Origin: Paraspadella gotoi
Lineage: Eukaryota; Chaetognatha
Assembly (NCBI GenBank): GCA_051294375.1
Contig: CM119268.1
Coordinates: forward strand, 13,027,770 to 13,091,769
DNA: 64,000 bases
Direction: 5' to 3'
The notes below the pieces were generated by a model. The model was not told where the DNA came from and did no database searches. It saw nothing but the letters and a program-made list of their open reading frames with translations. Shown here in pieces: positions 45,698 to 58,776 of this stretch. A program made the position numbers and the translations under genes. Within the stretch, counting starts at the first letter, position 1, and each line of letters starts with the position of its first letter.

Positions 45698-46259
45698 CTC
45701 TCTCTCTCTTTTTTTTCCTGTTTATAGAATCTCGAACTTATACCTTGCGTATTATGCCGCCGGTAGCCTCCTGAGCCTAAAGCTAATAGGCCTATGTTCG
45801 TATCCGTTAATTCATTCATTCATTCATTCATTGTCTCTATCCTGTCTCTCTTTTCAAGTCTCCTTCTTTCTCTTTTCTCCTTCTCTCTCCAAACCCTACG
45901 CGCTCTCATTCCGTGGAGGATATTGCTCCGAAAAGAAAAATTAATCCAAAATTTCCATTTGGATATTTCTCAGTGCCTACAGTTCCGTGGTTAAACACCT
46001 CGTGTTCTGTAGTACATTAATGGCTCTTGGGCCGAACTAAAGCGAAAAAAGAGAGAAAGGAGAGAGAGAAGAGAGAGAAGATGAGAGGAGGGAGACAGAG
46101 AGCAGAGAGAGAGAGATTCTTAAGTATGGGGTAAAAGAAAGAGAGAGAGGAAAGAGAGAATAAGAGAGAGTAAAAAGAAGAGAGTCTCTCAGTATAGCGA
46201 GTAAAAGGCCCCGAATTTTCGGTATGTGCCGTCTTCGCCGACTTATTGCGAAAGAGTCT

Positions 46260-46790
46260 TGTTGTTCTCCAACGCAAAAATCTTCGCGAAGCCATTTCAC
46301 GACGACGACTCTGCCGAGGACGAAAAGACAAACCATGAGCGACGACGATGACAAGGCGAAGGCGAACGACGACGACGACGAAAACGAACGAATCATGAAT
46401 GAGATGACAACTATGGGAACAACGAAACGAGCAACGACGAAAGACAACCACGAAACACGACTAGACTACGAACGACTCAAAATGAACAATCATAGAATAA
46501 ATATGAAGACGAAGAAATGATGACCGGAAAATGACAGAAGAAGTTGATCGGTGAAAGGATATCAACGAACGATAATGATGACAAAAAAAAATGACCAATT
46601 CCTGATGAGAGAGACCGCAAATGATGAAAACTGAGGAACGACCAGCCGACGAAAGACGGACGACACGACGAACGACGAACCAACGACGACAGACGACAAC
46701 GACGAAGACGACGAAACAGGCACGACGAAGACGATAAAACGGATAACGACTTCAAATACTAAGGATTCAAGTTCAAGAGATCATGGAGAT
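46260..46790 (+). other. Asp/Asn-rich exon-like block, first copy
   Basis: GAC/AAC-rich DNA ending in a consensus donor (ATAAA|GTAAGT). The frame is broken by several indels; fragments such as MSDDDDKAKANDDDDENE can be read. Lies inside the intron between carboxypeptidase exons a and b. Confidence 0.35.
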
Positions 46791-47457
46791 AAAGTAAGTG
46801 GAAAAGGGTGGGCGGAGTTACATTACGACTGTTAGGAAAATATGACTTATGCCTAACCGAATCTAATGATTTCTTTATATAAATTAGAGTGATGCTCTTT
46901 TGTCAGTTGTGATCTCCTCAATTGACCGCTCACTTCCTAGTTAGTTTGGTACAGTTAAGTGATATAGTGTGGGTCATCATGTAGATTCCCAATTGTCAAG
47001 GTGGAATCAACTTGGCCTTTGAACTTTTTTTTGTAGTTTGAAAATCAGTATTTTCATAATTTGTTGAGAGTTGGCGGTTTTTGAGTAAGAGCACCTATTT
47101 GCTGGCTTCAGAATACAAGGTGAGATTATTTATCAAATTCTTTAGTTCTAATTTTAATGCCGAATTTCAACAATGGTTATTAGCTTTATTTTTATTTTTT
47201 TGCTTCTATTATTCTTTACCTCACTCCCGTCGTTGGTTAATTAAGTCTTATGATTTTATAATCATAGAGAGAGAGCGAGAGAGCGAGAAAGAGAGAGAGA
47301 AAAGATAAGAGAGCCAGAGAGTGAGAGCGCGAGCACACTAAGCAAAATAAAATATAAAAATACACAACGCGAATTTGTGAAAATTCGATTACTGATTTTA
47401 ATGCAGTGAAAAATCTTTTTTTTTTTTCCTAAACTCAAATGAAAGACGCATTTTTAG

Positions 47458-47540
47458 GTGGACCCGGCGGCTCCTCCTCCGCTTCGGAAATTTCCATCTC
47501 ATCGGACCAATCAGGGAGAATCTCAAGCCAAATCCCGGGA
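47458..47540 (+). CDS. SCPEP1-like: SCPEP1-like, exon b, first copy (indels)
   Basis: Copy of the exon at 58088-58172. Acceptor ATTTTTAG and the GPGGSS codons are intact, but a missing base at about 47480 shifts the frame and another missing G blurs the AG|GT donor. Confidence 0.7.
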
Positions 47541-47634
47541 GTGATTTCCTCCAATTCAATATTTGGCACTCTTTTCCGAAAGCGCCTCGTTTCTCTTCCT
47601 AATCCATGAACTTAATTTAAATCAAATATTTAAT

Positions 47635-47765
47635 AAGTTAAACCTGATCTTTAACCCAATTAACGCATAACTTAATCCCTAATCTCTAACCTAACCCTAA
47701 CCATAAATACAAAAATCCCTAATTCTAACCCCTAATTCTAACCTTTTTCCCTAACCTTTAACTAA
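47635..47765. repeat. Degenerate telomere-like (CCCTAA)n, block C copy 1
   Basis: CCCTAATCTCTAACC, CCTAACCCTAACC and similar hexamers; in the intron after exon b. Confidence 0.65.
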
Positions 47766-47975
47766 ATTTTTATATTTAAAAATTGATTTAATTTAATCTT
47801 AATTTTATTTTATTATTCTGAATTGGAGCACTTTTGGAAAAATACGGCTCAATTTATTGTAGTCACTTTTTTTTTTTTCGAACTTTTCAGTTCCGAGTTT
47901 CGTTTCAAAGAAATATTCATAATAATAATATTATTATTATTAATAATAATATTATAATTATTAATAAATAATTAT

Positions 47976-48000
47976 NNNNNNNNNNNNNNNNNNNNNNNNN
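47976..48000. other. Assembly gap, 25 N
   Basis: Exactly 25 N, between an ATT tract and a GA tract. Confidence 1.
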
Positions 48001-48407
48001 GAGAGAGAGAGAGAGAGAGAGAGTTGATAAAATATGAAACGCTCTTTGCTATATAGTCGCGTATATGTTGAGGCATATATGTTTTTTTTTCGACGCAAAG
48101 ACTTATCGTTTTATAACCCGAATAAACCATGAGTTAACATTTCTCGGTGCAAGTGTCCTCGTCGTTAAAAGCGCCGAATAAAATCTGATGGTGATTCTCG
48201 CTCCATAAAAGGAAAAAAAAAGGTTTGTAAAAAAAAAAAAGAAAAAAAGAAACAACTTTCTCTCTGAGAAGTAATAATTCATCAATTCGCTACGAGCTTA
48301 ATTTTCCCTATCAGATCCTTCAGAAAATCATTACTTTTTTTATTTTATAAATTTTTTCTCCTCACTCTGTTCATCCTTTTTTCAATTCCATTCATTTTTC
48401 TTTTTTC

Positions 48408-48506
<99 letters not shown>

Positions 48507-49467
48507 CCTTCATCCTCCGCCTTTTATGGCCTCTCGCGCGCGCGGGAAAAAAAAAGTTTGATAAAGAATCGATGAAGATCCGCTGATGCAAGAAACTAGT
48601 GGATGACTAGAGGAGCAGGGAAAGCGATTAATGTTTAATGAGTCGGCAAATTGGCTAATATATATTCCATTACTCTTCGAATCGCGAAAAAAACAATTTT
48701 GATTCCTGGCTCAAACGGGAGAGAGCCGGCGATTGAGGGGGGGGGGCAGACGCGGCTGGTTTAATTAGAAAGACAAGGACGAATAATTAAATGAATTAAA
48801 GGAAAAGAAACTGTGCAGGTCTTGGTTTCCAAATTTTAAGGAGTCAAGAAGAAATCTATGGTCAAACAATTTTTTCTAGTTAAGATTTAAAAAAAAATTT
48901 TACTGATTTTTTTGCTTATATGATAGTCCCTGCGAGGGAACTCAACATTCTTTATTGTCTATTGTCTTTTGTTTTCAGCTTCTATTTTTTCCCGCTCCGG
49001 CGCTGGCTTCGCTCCGCTCGGCTCCAATCAGTCGTGGGGCTTCGTCCCCGTTCGCTCCCACGCCTTCGTTTTCTACTGGCTGCTGCGGTCAACGCGGCCG
49101 CACCGACCGCTGTTGCTGTGGCTGCAAGGTGAGGGCGCTGCTGTTGTCCGCTGCTGTTGTGGTTGTATTTGAGAGTTGCAGAATTAAGAACTATAAAAAA
49201 TTTTAAACAAGCACTCACAAATATCCAACAGTAAAGTTGACTGTCTTTGACTGTATTTCCAGTTCTTTGAAAAATCAACCAAATAACGAGAAGAAAATTG
49301 TCAGGAATGTCCATAGAAATAAAGAAAACATTTTCTTTTTTCTTTCGCCAAAAAAAAAAGGAGTTTAAGAATTCTAATTCTCCAGAAATCATTAAGAAAC
49401 CAAAACACTCTGTCATTCCCAGAAACAGATTGTTTCTTGACTCTCTCTCTCTCTCTCTCTCTCTCTC
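48001..49467 (+). repeat. Block B, partial direct copy
   Basis: Matches about 44150-45640 in the same orientation with scattered indels. Contains the only copy of carboxypeptidase exon a whose frame is intact. Ends in a CT tract at the next 25-N gap. Confidence 0.92.
48979..49128 (+). CDS. SCPEP1-like: SCPEP1-like serine carboxypeptidase, exon a (best copy)
   Basis: 150 nt between acceptor TTGTTTTCAG and donor CTGCAAG|GTGAGG: two leading bases, 49 codons, one trailing base. The frame reads SIFSRSGAGFAPLGSNQSWG, then FVPVRSHAFVFYWLLRS and HRPLLLWLQG. This matches the start of the S10 fold in retinoid-inducible serine carboxypeptidase (W.YV.VR..A.MFWWLYY...PLVLWLQGGPG). Such enzymes enter the secretory pathway and remove C-terminal residues from peptides in lysosomes. 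The split Gly codon continues exactly into the GPGGSS exon at 58088. The first exon with the signal peptide was not found. Confidence 0.85.
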
Positions 49468-49492
49468 NNNNNNNNNNNNNNNNNNNNNNNNN
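49468..49492. other. Assembly gap, 25 N
   Basis: Exactly 25 N, near the centre of the second inverted repeat. Confidence 1.
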
Positions 49493-49527
49493 GAATGAAA
49501 AGTTCGAGAATTTCTGTACAGAGAGAA

Positions 49528-49700
<173 letters not shown>

Positions 49701-50034
49701 GTCAAGAAACAATCCTGTTTCTGGGAATGACAGAGTGTTTTGGTTTCTTAATGATTTCCCTGGAGAATTAGCAATTCTTAAACTCCTTTTTTTTTTGGGA
49801 AGAAAAAAGAAAATGTTTTTCTTTATTTCTATGGACATTCCTGACAATTTCTTCTCGTTATTTTGGTTGATTTTTTTTGTTTTAATCAAAGAAACTGGAA
49901 ATACAGTCCAAAGACAGTCAACTTTACTGTTGGATTATTTGTGAGTGCTTGTTTAAAATTTTTTTCATAGTTCTTAATTCTGCAACTCTCCAAATACAAC
50001 CACAACAGCAAGCGGACAACAGCAGCGCCCTCAC

Positions 50035-50186
50035 CTTGCAGCCACAGCAACAGCGGTCGGTGCGGCCGCGTTGACCGCAGCAGCCAGTAGAAAACGAAGG
50101 CGTGGGAGCGAACGGGGACGAAGCCCCACGACTGATTGGAGCCGAGCGGAGCGAGAAGCCAGCGCGGAGCGGGCAAAAAATAGAAG
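50035..50186 (-). CDS. SCPEP1-like: SCPEP1-like, exon a, inverted copy (indels)
   Basis: Minus-strand copy of exon a, 152 nt, with net +2 bases near its start. After that the frame is good: NQSWGFVPVRSHAFVFYW through LLLWLQG to the donor. Orientation is opposite to exons b-d, so it cannot be part of that transcript as assembled. Confidence 0.7.
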
Positions 50187-50658
50187 CTGAAAACAAAAGA
50201 CAATAGACAATAAAGAATGTTGAGTTCTCGCAGGGACTATCATATAAAGCAATAAATCAGTAACATTTTTTTTTAAATTTAACTAGAAAAAATTGTTTGA
50301 CCATAGATTTCTTCTTGACTCCTTAAAATTTGGAAACCAAGACCTGCACAGTTTCTTTTCCTTTAATTCATTTAATTATTTCGTCCTTGTCTTTCTAATT
50401 AAACCCAGCCGCGTCTGCCCCCCCCTCCCTACAATCGCCGGCTCTCTCCCGTTTGAGCCAGGAATCAAAATTGTTTTTTTCGCGATTCGAAGAGTAATGG
50501 AATATATATTAGCCAATTTGCCGACTCATTAACATTAATCGCTTCCCTGCTCTTCTAGTCATCCACTAGTTTCTTGCATCAGCGGATCTTCATCGATTCT
50601 TTATCAAACTTTTTTTTTCCCGCGCGCGCGAGAGGCCATAAAAGGCGGAGGATGAAGG

Positions 50659-50759
<101 letters not shown>

Positions 50760-51171
50760 GAAAAAAGAAAAATGAATGGAATTTGAAAAAAAAGGATGAA
50801 ACAGAGTGAGGAGAAAAAAAATAAAATAAAAAAGTAAATGATTTTCTGAAGGATCTGATAGGGAAAATTAAGCTCGTAGCGAATTGATGAATTATTACTT
50901 CTCAGAGAGAAAGTTGTTTCTTTTTTTCTTTTTTTTTTTACAAAACCTTTTTTTTTTCTTTTATGGAGCGAGATCACCATCAGATTTTATTCGGCGCTTT
51001 TAACGACGAGGACACTTTGCACCGAGAAATGTTAACTCATGGTTTATTCGGGTTTATAAAACGATAAGTCTTTGCGTCGAAAAAAAAACATATATGCCTC
51101 AACATATACGCGACTATATAGCAAAGAGCGTTTCAATAATTTTCACTCTCTCTCTCTCTCTCTTCTCTCTC

Positions 51172-51202
<31 letters not shown>

Positions 51203-51469
51203 TCTCTCTCTCTTCCTAATCTCTCCCTCTTTTTTCTTCTCTAGATTATTTCGCTCGCCTCTTTTTTTTCTCCGCTTTTATTTTACATTTTTTTCCTTCA
51301 CTCCCTCTCACTCTCTCTCTCTCTTTCTGTCGCCTCTCCATCTCTCTCTTATCCGACGAATTGAAGACAGCCAGTCGTTTCACTCATCATCCATCATTCG
51401 AAAGAAAGTCTTTCACGATGCCTTCCACGAGGCGCGATCTGCTGACGCAACGAAAACTAAAGCATTCAA

Positions 51470-51548
<79 letters not shown>

Positions 51549-51739
51549 CTCTCTCTCCTTCTCCCGTTTCCTCGTCTTCGTCAGTCAACGCCTTTTTTCT
51601 GCATCAATACGTTTATCCCCGTCAAGCAACAATACATACGTAATGACGAATGCCTTTCAATTTCAACTTTTGATTCCTAATCGGGGAACAACGACCCTTC
51701 GACACTGGAACCGAATGAATGATTAATAAATGAATTTTT

Positions 51740-51854
51740 AAATAGATAAATAAATAATTAAATAAATAATAAATAATAATAAATAAATAAATAAATAAAT
51801 AATAAATAAATAAATAAATAAAAATAAATAAATAAATAAATAAATAGTAAATAA

Positions 51855-51906
<52 letters not shown>

Positions 51907-51945
51907 AAACAAATTAATTAATAAAAAATAAATAAATAATAAAAT
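51740..51945. repeat. (TAAA)n tetranucleotide repeat
   Basis: Mirror of 43432-43575 but longer and with more interruptions. Confidence 0.92.
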
Positions 51946-51997
51946 AATTAATGACATTTAGCATCAATCAATCAATCAATCATTTAAAGTATCTCAC

Positions 51998-52066
51998 AAA
52001 TTTTAAGTTGAAATTCTCCATCTCGAAGACCGTTCTCTCCGGAACGGGCCGAGAGAGATTTTCTCC
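51998..52066 (-). CDS. Candidate 69-nt exon, inverted copy
   Basis: Minus-strand copy of 43277-43345. Splice borders are kept; a missing C in GGGCC and an extra T in TTTTCTCC change the frame inside. Confidence 0.35.
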
Positions 52067-52979
52067 CTGAAAATTGTAATCACTTTAGTGATTTACTTAA
52101 CCCCTGAAATTGTACATTTTTTTTTTAATTTTCCGTCTATATAATTTTTCCTTTTTACTAGGAGGATCGTCTCTCTTTTCTCCCTTATTAGCATTTTCCC
52201 TTTATTTTCTATAGAAATTTGCTCTTCTGTCTGCGCCCACATGATCTTCACTAGCATTGTTTTACACAAAATTAGTATTTTTTTAAAACAAAAAGCGCAT
52301 TTTGAAAAACAAAATAACAATAAAATTTAGTTAAGTATTAAATGTATTAAGTATATTAAGTATAATCCACCAGAGGTTTTAATCTTTTTTTCTGAAACTA
52401 AAGAACAGTCCTACTATACTATACAAAATAGCAATTTTTTTTGAAAATTAATTATTATTAAAATCTTTTAAAAAATTTTTGATAATTTTTAACAAGTATT
52501 TTTTTTATTCTATTTTATTTATTCTATTTCTTATTCTATGTATTGATACAAAAGCATTTTAAATCATATATTATTTATGAAATATTTTTTACAAGTAGCA
52601 AAATGTTATTTAGTACTACAGTAACAGTTCAGTTTTAAGTCTTTGAAAGTGATTTATCATGCTTTGGGCTAGCCACTGGTTCGTCTTCTTCTGCGTCTCT
52701 AATGTGGAGACTGGATGGGAAATAAAATGTCGACTGAGCACTAATGGACTCGACCAATTTTTTAAAAGAAAAAAAATATGATTATGTGCATAAGAGCCCG
52801 ACTCGACAAAAATAGAAAGAGTAAGGCGAGCTAGAGAACGAGGATTTGAAACGTTTTTTTAGGAGGGAGTGAACGGGCAAAACTCTCGATTACGAATATA
52901 TATAAATGGGGTCGAAAGGTTTTCGCTTGATTTAAAGTTTCATTCTCTTGCTCTTTCTTTCTATTTCTGAGTTTTTCTC

Positions 52980-53014
<35 letters not shown>

Positions 53015-53460
53015 CTCTCTCCTTCTCTTCTCTCTCTCTCTTGCTCCTCTCTCTCTCTCCCTACATAATAAAATAAGAAAGAAACACCAGCGTCGTTAAA
53101 AGGCGGCCGAAACCTGTGCGGAAATCGCGGGCCACAAAATATTTCGTCCGGAGCCAAGCCTCGTTGTCTCCCCTATTGCAAGCTTTAGTGGAAGGGAAAA
53201 ACAAGTCTCGGCAATAAAATCCTGAGGACATAAAACAATATTTCAATTGGTATTTGTGGTCGTCGTTCGTCGTTTTCGTCGTCGTCATGAACGTCGTCCT
53301 TTTCTCTCCCTTTTTAAAATTCGAACTCGGCTTTTAAATCCTCTGATTATCTTTTTGATTCGCCGCCTTAACAAAAAGAGGGCATCAAATTTACTGGGGT
53401 TATGGATCAAGACTCTTGCTGTCAATTAATTCGGGACGTCAAGCTTGTGCTTGCTTGTTA

Positions 53461-56424
53461 AATGCGCGAATTACTGAAATTATGAAATTAGATAAGCATA
53501 AAATTGTGACGAGAGGTTTGATCAGGAAACATTATAACAGGGTGAATATATCTGGCTAAGAGAATGGTTATAGTCATCTCAATGAAAGGAAGCCATTAAA
53601 ATTTGACAGAAAAGCGACGGAGTGAAGCAAGAGTTTTCTAGAAAGGCCAGCAGGTCTCGTTCAAGCAGAAACTTGAAGTCTTGTTGGAAAAAAAAGGAAT
53701 GTTGGTCTGCAATGTGGATTATAAAGTTAAGGGAAATCGGAGCTGGTTTGGTGACTGCACACTGGGCTGTCTAATAGGCAATCAGTAGCTGGGGCGAAGT
53801 CTTCTAGATTCGAGTCGTGTTCCTTGGAGCCAGATTGGCATGTTTGTTTGGCCCAACTCGGCCAGGCGGTTTGAGTTTGATGGACAAACGAGACGAGATC
53901 ACGTTTGCACCAATTTTTTGGTGCTTTTTGCAGGAAATCGCCAGCGGAGGAGGAAAGGGAAAGAATGAAAAAAGGGAGGTGTGAGATAAGGGAGGAAAAA
54001 AGAGAGGAAAGAAGAAGGCGAGATGAAGGAGGAATATAATGGAAAGAGAAAGTATAGAAAGGAAGATTGGAAGAAAGGGAGAGTAAAAAGTTAATTAACT
54101 AAGTGAGAAAAAATTATTAATTGAACAAAAAAAGGAAAGGAAAGAAGGGAAAGAAAGGGAAGAAAGAAAAAAATTAAAGCGGAAGTAAGAGTGAAAGGAA
54201 ATAATAAAAAGAAAAAGGGAAATTAAAAAGAAAAGAGAGACAGAGAGAGAGAGAGAGATCGACGAGAGAGGAGAGAGATGAGAGATGAAAGAGAACCCTA
54301 TTTTCATGATTCTTTTTACAAATCCATTTGGTCATTGTTGATCTTGCTCACATTCTGTCGAGTCTGGCCCGCATAAATCTTGAACATTAAACCCGCCGCT
54401 TCCGAACCGGATTCGCCAACACCCCATCCGCCCTCCGGCGAACCCCGAATCACAAGTTCGCCGCATTCAACTGCGAGGAAAAGGGGCTGTGGAGAGGGGG
54501 GTGTAGAAGCGAGAGGCGAGTGGGGGGACAATCGAAAACCGAGAGCCGGTGAGCAGCCAGCAACATTAACGGAATAACATTAGTAGTAATCAACGTCAGT
54601 TACAATTGATGGCGGCTGTGATTGGCATCGACCTAGAGGAGTTCGCGTCTAACAAAAGGACTTTCTTCAACTTCTTGGATTCCTCTTCATTTTCTTCTTT
54701 TTTTTTCTTTTCTTTTATCTTTTCTCCCTCTTCATTTGTCTTCTTTTCCTTTTTTTCTTTTATTCTCAGGCCGTTTCTCTTTCTCTGTACCCTATTCTTT
54801 TCTTCAATATTTCTCTTTTCGTTTTTTTGTTTCTTCTCTCTTTCTCTTTTTTTTTAATAATTTTTATTCCTTTTTAGTTGCGTTTTCTTTCAGAGATGTT
54901 AAGAATTTTCTACAAGTTTGTTTGTACGTAATCTTCATACTTTATTAATTAACGGAACCACGAACCAAATATGTCACGTGGACCATCCGTCAATATTTTT
55001 TGTCTCTCTTCATCTCTCTTTTTTCCTTTTCTTTTCTTTCCTTTTTTTTTGTGTCCTTTTCTTTTTTCTTTTGGTCTCTTCCTTCTCTCTCTCATTTCTC
55101 TTTTCTTTCCTTTTTTGTCTCTCTTCTCTCTTTTCCTCTTTTTCTTTTCCTTTTTTTTTTCGTTTCGTGTCGCGTTTCCAAAGAAGAACAAATCGTTGCA
55201 AGAGAACAGGCTCAACCATCTTTTCGCTCCACGGATTAAAACATTAAAAGTTTTCCTTAAAATCTCCTGTTTTGTTTTTTGTTTCGTTTCGAATTTGTTT
55301 TTCTTTTTTTCTCCGGTGGCTTATAGTTCCGATTGTTTCGGCTTTTGTGTTTTGAGGAATGGTTAAGTCTGATGGAAGTGAATGAAAAAAGAAAACCGAG
55401 ACGGAGAAAACGAGATGAAGACAGAGAGACAGACAGAACGGAGAGGTAATTTAATAATTTCATCCCAACTTGATTAATCACCGACGAAAAGGCTCGTCGT
55501 TTTGGAGGCCTCACATTCGCGCTTATGACAAATGACTCTCGCAAAGTTTGTGTGCGTTCAAGGTTTTTTTTTTAGTTGCGCCTCGATTACTCGGTCGGTC
55601 AGTCTTATTGGCTGTCCTACTTATGTTTAAAAAGGTTCATAATACCCGGCCTAATACGGCATCGTTTAGAATAATACTTGGCAGAAAGATTTTGTGCCAT
55701 TAAAAACTTAATGTGCATATGTTTTAATACTTGTGCGGTCACGTGATTATATGCAAAAGCCGGGTAAAAAATTTTAAAGCACACCTTCAACTTATCGGTT
55801 CTGGTTTTTTGATCGATTCTCATCTCATCTCATTCTCATCTCAATCTCATCTCATCTGCATCTCTTCTCACGTTGAAATCCGGAATCGCGAATCCATCGA
55901 TTCCTTTGGTATTCGCTTTCGTCTCCAAGCCGCGTCAACGTCCAGGCGGCGTCGGTTCGTCAGTGCGAGAAAATCGACTTCCGCGAAGGTGGGCGTCGGA
56001 GAGAAAGGGAGGAGAATTGGGGCAGAATGCGACGGTAAGGGAGAGGCAATGGAGAGAGAGAGAGAGAAAGATGGAGGCGGAATAGAAAAAGCGACAAAAA
56101 GGAAAAAATGAGTGACGGGAGCATAATTATCGAAAGAAAAAAGAAATAAAAGAAAAATAAAAAAAAAGGAATTTCTTTTGTTAATGAATCGAAGGAAAAA
56201 AGACTCGAGTCTAAATAAAGAAAAAGCAAAATCGAAAAGAAAAAAAAGTGTTTAAAAAAAAGGAAAAGATGAGTCCTTAGGTCCGCGGTCGCCGCCGCCG
56301 CCCCCCCCGCCGCGCGCCCCGCCGCGGCGCAACGCCCACGCTTCTGACGGTCAAACGAGACGCCGGCTGACGTCATCCTCGCCAGCGCGACCCGAATTCC
56401 GGTCGCCTCTAGTGTCGGTGATTT
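53461..56424 (+). repeat. Block A, third and noisiest copy
   Basis: Same orientation as 31535-35245 but with indels every 20-30 bases, typical of unpolished long-read sequence. Lacks the 750-bp insertion. Stops at a TTTGCG match and switches to block C. Confidence 0.93.
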
Positions 56425-56944
56425 GCGTATTATGCCGCCGGTAGCCTGCCTGAGCCTAAAGCCTAATAGGCCTATGTTCGTATCCGTTAATTCATTCATT
56501 CATTCATTCATTGTCTCTATCTCTGTCTCTCTTTTCAAGTCTCCTTCTTTCTCTTTTCTCCTCTCTCTCCAAACCCCTACGCGCTCATTCCGTGGAGGAT
56601 ATTGCCCCGAAAGAAAAATTAATCCAAAATTCCATTTGGATATTTCTCAGTGCTACAGTTCGTGGTTAAACACTCGTGTTCTGTAGTACATTAATGCTCT
56701 TGGCGCACTAAAGCGAAAAAGAGAAAGAGAGAGAGAGTAAGAGAGAGAGTGAGAGGAGGAGACAGAGAGAGATAGAGATTCTTAAGTATGGAGAGTAAAA
56801 GAAAGAGAGAGAGAAAGAGAGTATAAGAGAGAGTAAAAGAGAGAGTCTCTCAAGTATAGCGAGTAAAAGGCCCCGAATTTTCGGTATGTGCCGTCTTCGC
56901 CGACTTATTGCGAAAGAGTCTTGTTGTTCTCCAACGCAAAAATC

Positions 56945-57436
56945 TTCCGAGCCATTTCACGACGACGACTCTGCCGACGACGAAAAAGACAACCATGAGC
57001 GACGACGATGACAAGGGCGAAGGCGAACGACGACGACGACGAAAACGACGATCATGAATGAAGATGACAACTATGAGGACAACGACGACGACGACGAAAA
57101 AGACAACCACGAACTACAAAGACGACTTCGACGACTTCGACGACGACTAAATGAACAATCATGAATAAATATGAAGACGAAGAAAATGATGACCGGAAAT
57201 GACAGAGAAGTTGACGGTGAAAAGGATATCAACGAACGATAATGATGACAAAAAAATGACAATCCTGATTGAGAGAGACCAAAATGATGAAAACTGAGGA
57301 ACGACCAAGCCGACGACAACGACGAAGACGACAACGACGACGACGACAACGACGACAACGACGACAACGACGAAGACGATAAAACGGATAACGACTTCAA
57401 ATACGAGGATTCAAGTCAAGAGATCATGAAGGATAA
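56945..57436 (+). other. Asp/Asn-rich exon-like block, second copy
   Basis: Open stretches read PFHDDDSADDEKDNHE, MNEDDNYEDNDDDDEKDNHE and, at the end, NDQADDNDEDDNDDDD then DKTDNDFKYEDSSQEIMK up to a consensus donor GATAA|GTAAGT. Stops and frame changes separate the pieces. It may be a real acidic exon damaged by sequencing error. It lies in the intron between carboxypeptidase exons a and b, whose phases already match without it. Confidence 0.4.
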
Positions 57437-58087
57437 GTAAGTGGAAAAGGGTGGGCGGAGTTACATTACGACTGTTATGAAAATATGACTTATGCCTAAC
57501 CGGAATCTAATGATTTCTTTATATAATTAGAGATGCTCTTTTGTCAGTTGTGATCTGCCTCAATGACCGCTCACTTCCCTAGTTAGTTTGGTAAGTTAGT
57601 GATATGAGTGTGGGTTCATTGTAGATTCCCAATTGTCAAGGTGGAATCAACTTGGCCTTTGAACTTTTTTTGTAGTTTGGAAAATCAGATATTTTCATAA
57701 TTTGTTGAGAGTTGGCGGTTTTTGAGCTAGAGCACCTATTTGCTGGCTTCAGATACAAGGTGAGATTATTATCAAATTCTTTAGTTCTAATTTTAATGCC
57801 GAATTTTCATACAATGGTTATTAGCTTTATTTTTATTTTTTGCTTCTATTTATTCTTTACCTCACCCCGTCGTTGTTAATTAAGTCTTATGATTTATAAT
57901 CATAGAGAGAGAGCGAGAGAGCGAGAAAGAGAGAGAGAAAGATAAAGAGAGCCAGAGAGTGAGAGCGCGAGCACACTAAGCAAAATAAAATATAAAAATA
58001 CACAACCGAATTGTGAAATTCGATTACTGATTTTATGCAGTGAAAAGTTTTTTTTTTTTCCTAACTCAATGAAAGACGCATTTTTAG

Positions 58088-58172
58088 GTGGACCCGGCGG
58101 CTCCTCCTCAGGCTTCGGAAATTTCCATCTCATCGGACCAATCAGGGAGAATCTCAAGCCAAATCCCGGGAG
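58088..58172 (+). CDS. SCPEP1-like: SCPEP1-like serine carboxypeptidase, exon b (best copy)
   Basis: 85 nt between GCATTTTTAG and GGGAG|GTGATT. Two leading bases complete the Gly split from exon a, then GPGGSSSGFGNFHLIGPI and RENLKPNPG follow. The LWLQG-GPGGSSSGFGNF junction is the family signature (WLQGGPGGSSTGFGNFEEIGP); this glycine-rich loop forms the oxyanion-hole region of S10 peptidases. Two trailing bases (AG) pair with the leading T of exon c to give Ser. Confidence 0.88.
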
Positions 58173-58261
58173 GTGATTTCCTCCAATTCAATATTTGGCA
58201 CTCTTTTCCGAAAGCGCCTCGTTTCTCTTCCTAATCCATGAACTTAATTTTAAATCAAATA

Positions 58262-58400
58262 TTTAATAAGTTAAACCCTGATCTTTAACCCAATTAACCA
58301 TAACATAATCCCTAATCTCTAACCCTAACCCCTAACCATAAATACAAATCCCTAATTCTAACCCTAATTCTAACCCTTTTCCCTAACCTTTAACTAAATT
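58262..58400. repeat. Degenerate telomere-like (CCCTAA)n, block C copy 2
   Basis: CTAACCCTAACCCCTAACC and looser variants, in the intron between exons b and c. Confidence 0.65.
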
Positions 58401-58618
58401 TTTATATTTAAAAATTGATTTAATTTAATCTTAATTTTATTTTATTTATTCTGAATTGGAGCACTTTTGGAAAATACGGCTCAATTTATTGTAGTCACTT
58501 TTTTTTTCGAACTTTTTCAGTTCCGAGTTTCGTTTCAAAGAAATATTCATAATAATAATATTATTATTATTAATAATAATATTAATAATTATTAATAATA
58601 TTAATATTCACGAATTAG

Positions 58619-58695
58619 TTGGTTGGACGACGTCAACATTTTGTTCATCGACGCTCCCGTCGGATCTGGCTTCAGTTTCGTCACCGACGTCTCTG
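58619..58695 (+). CDS. SCPEP1-like: SCPEP1-like serine carboxypeptidase, exon c
   Basis: 77 nt from ACGAATTAG to CTCTG|GTGAGA: one leading base, 25 codons, one trailing base. Reads WLDDVNILFIDAPVGSGFSF and VTDVS, matching the family's SW...ANLLFVDNPVGTGFSYV. Phases fit exon b and exon d. The donor runs straight into a (GA)n microsatellite. Confidence 0.92.
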
Positions 58696-58696
58696 G

Positions 58697-58701
58697 TGAG
58701 A

Positions 58702-58773
<72 letters not shown>
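58697..58773. repeat. (GA)n microsatellite at the intron start
   Basis: About 38 GA units with two TA interruptions, beginning within the donor of exon c. Confidence 0.95.

Positions 58774-58776
<3 letters not shown>

Larger units (their letters stand above)
41898..45710 (+). repeat. Block B, first copy
   Basis: Repeated inverted at about 49620-53460 and, for its right third, directly at 48001-49467. It carries a candidate exon (43277), the (TTTA)n tract and the first copy of carboxypeptidase exon a. Confidence 0.9.
45748..47975 (+). repeat. Block C, first copy
   Basis: Repeated directly at 56424-58610 with many small indels. It contains an acidic coding-like block, telomere-like repeats and carboxypeptidase exon b, and ends in an ATT/TTA palindromic tract at the 25-N gap. 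Confidence 0.92.
56424..58610 (+). repeat. Block C, second copy
   Basis: Direct copy of 45748-47975. It runs into unique DNA with the next carboxypeptidase exons and so marks the true downstream junction of block C. Confidence 0.92.
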
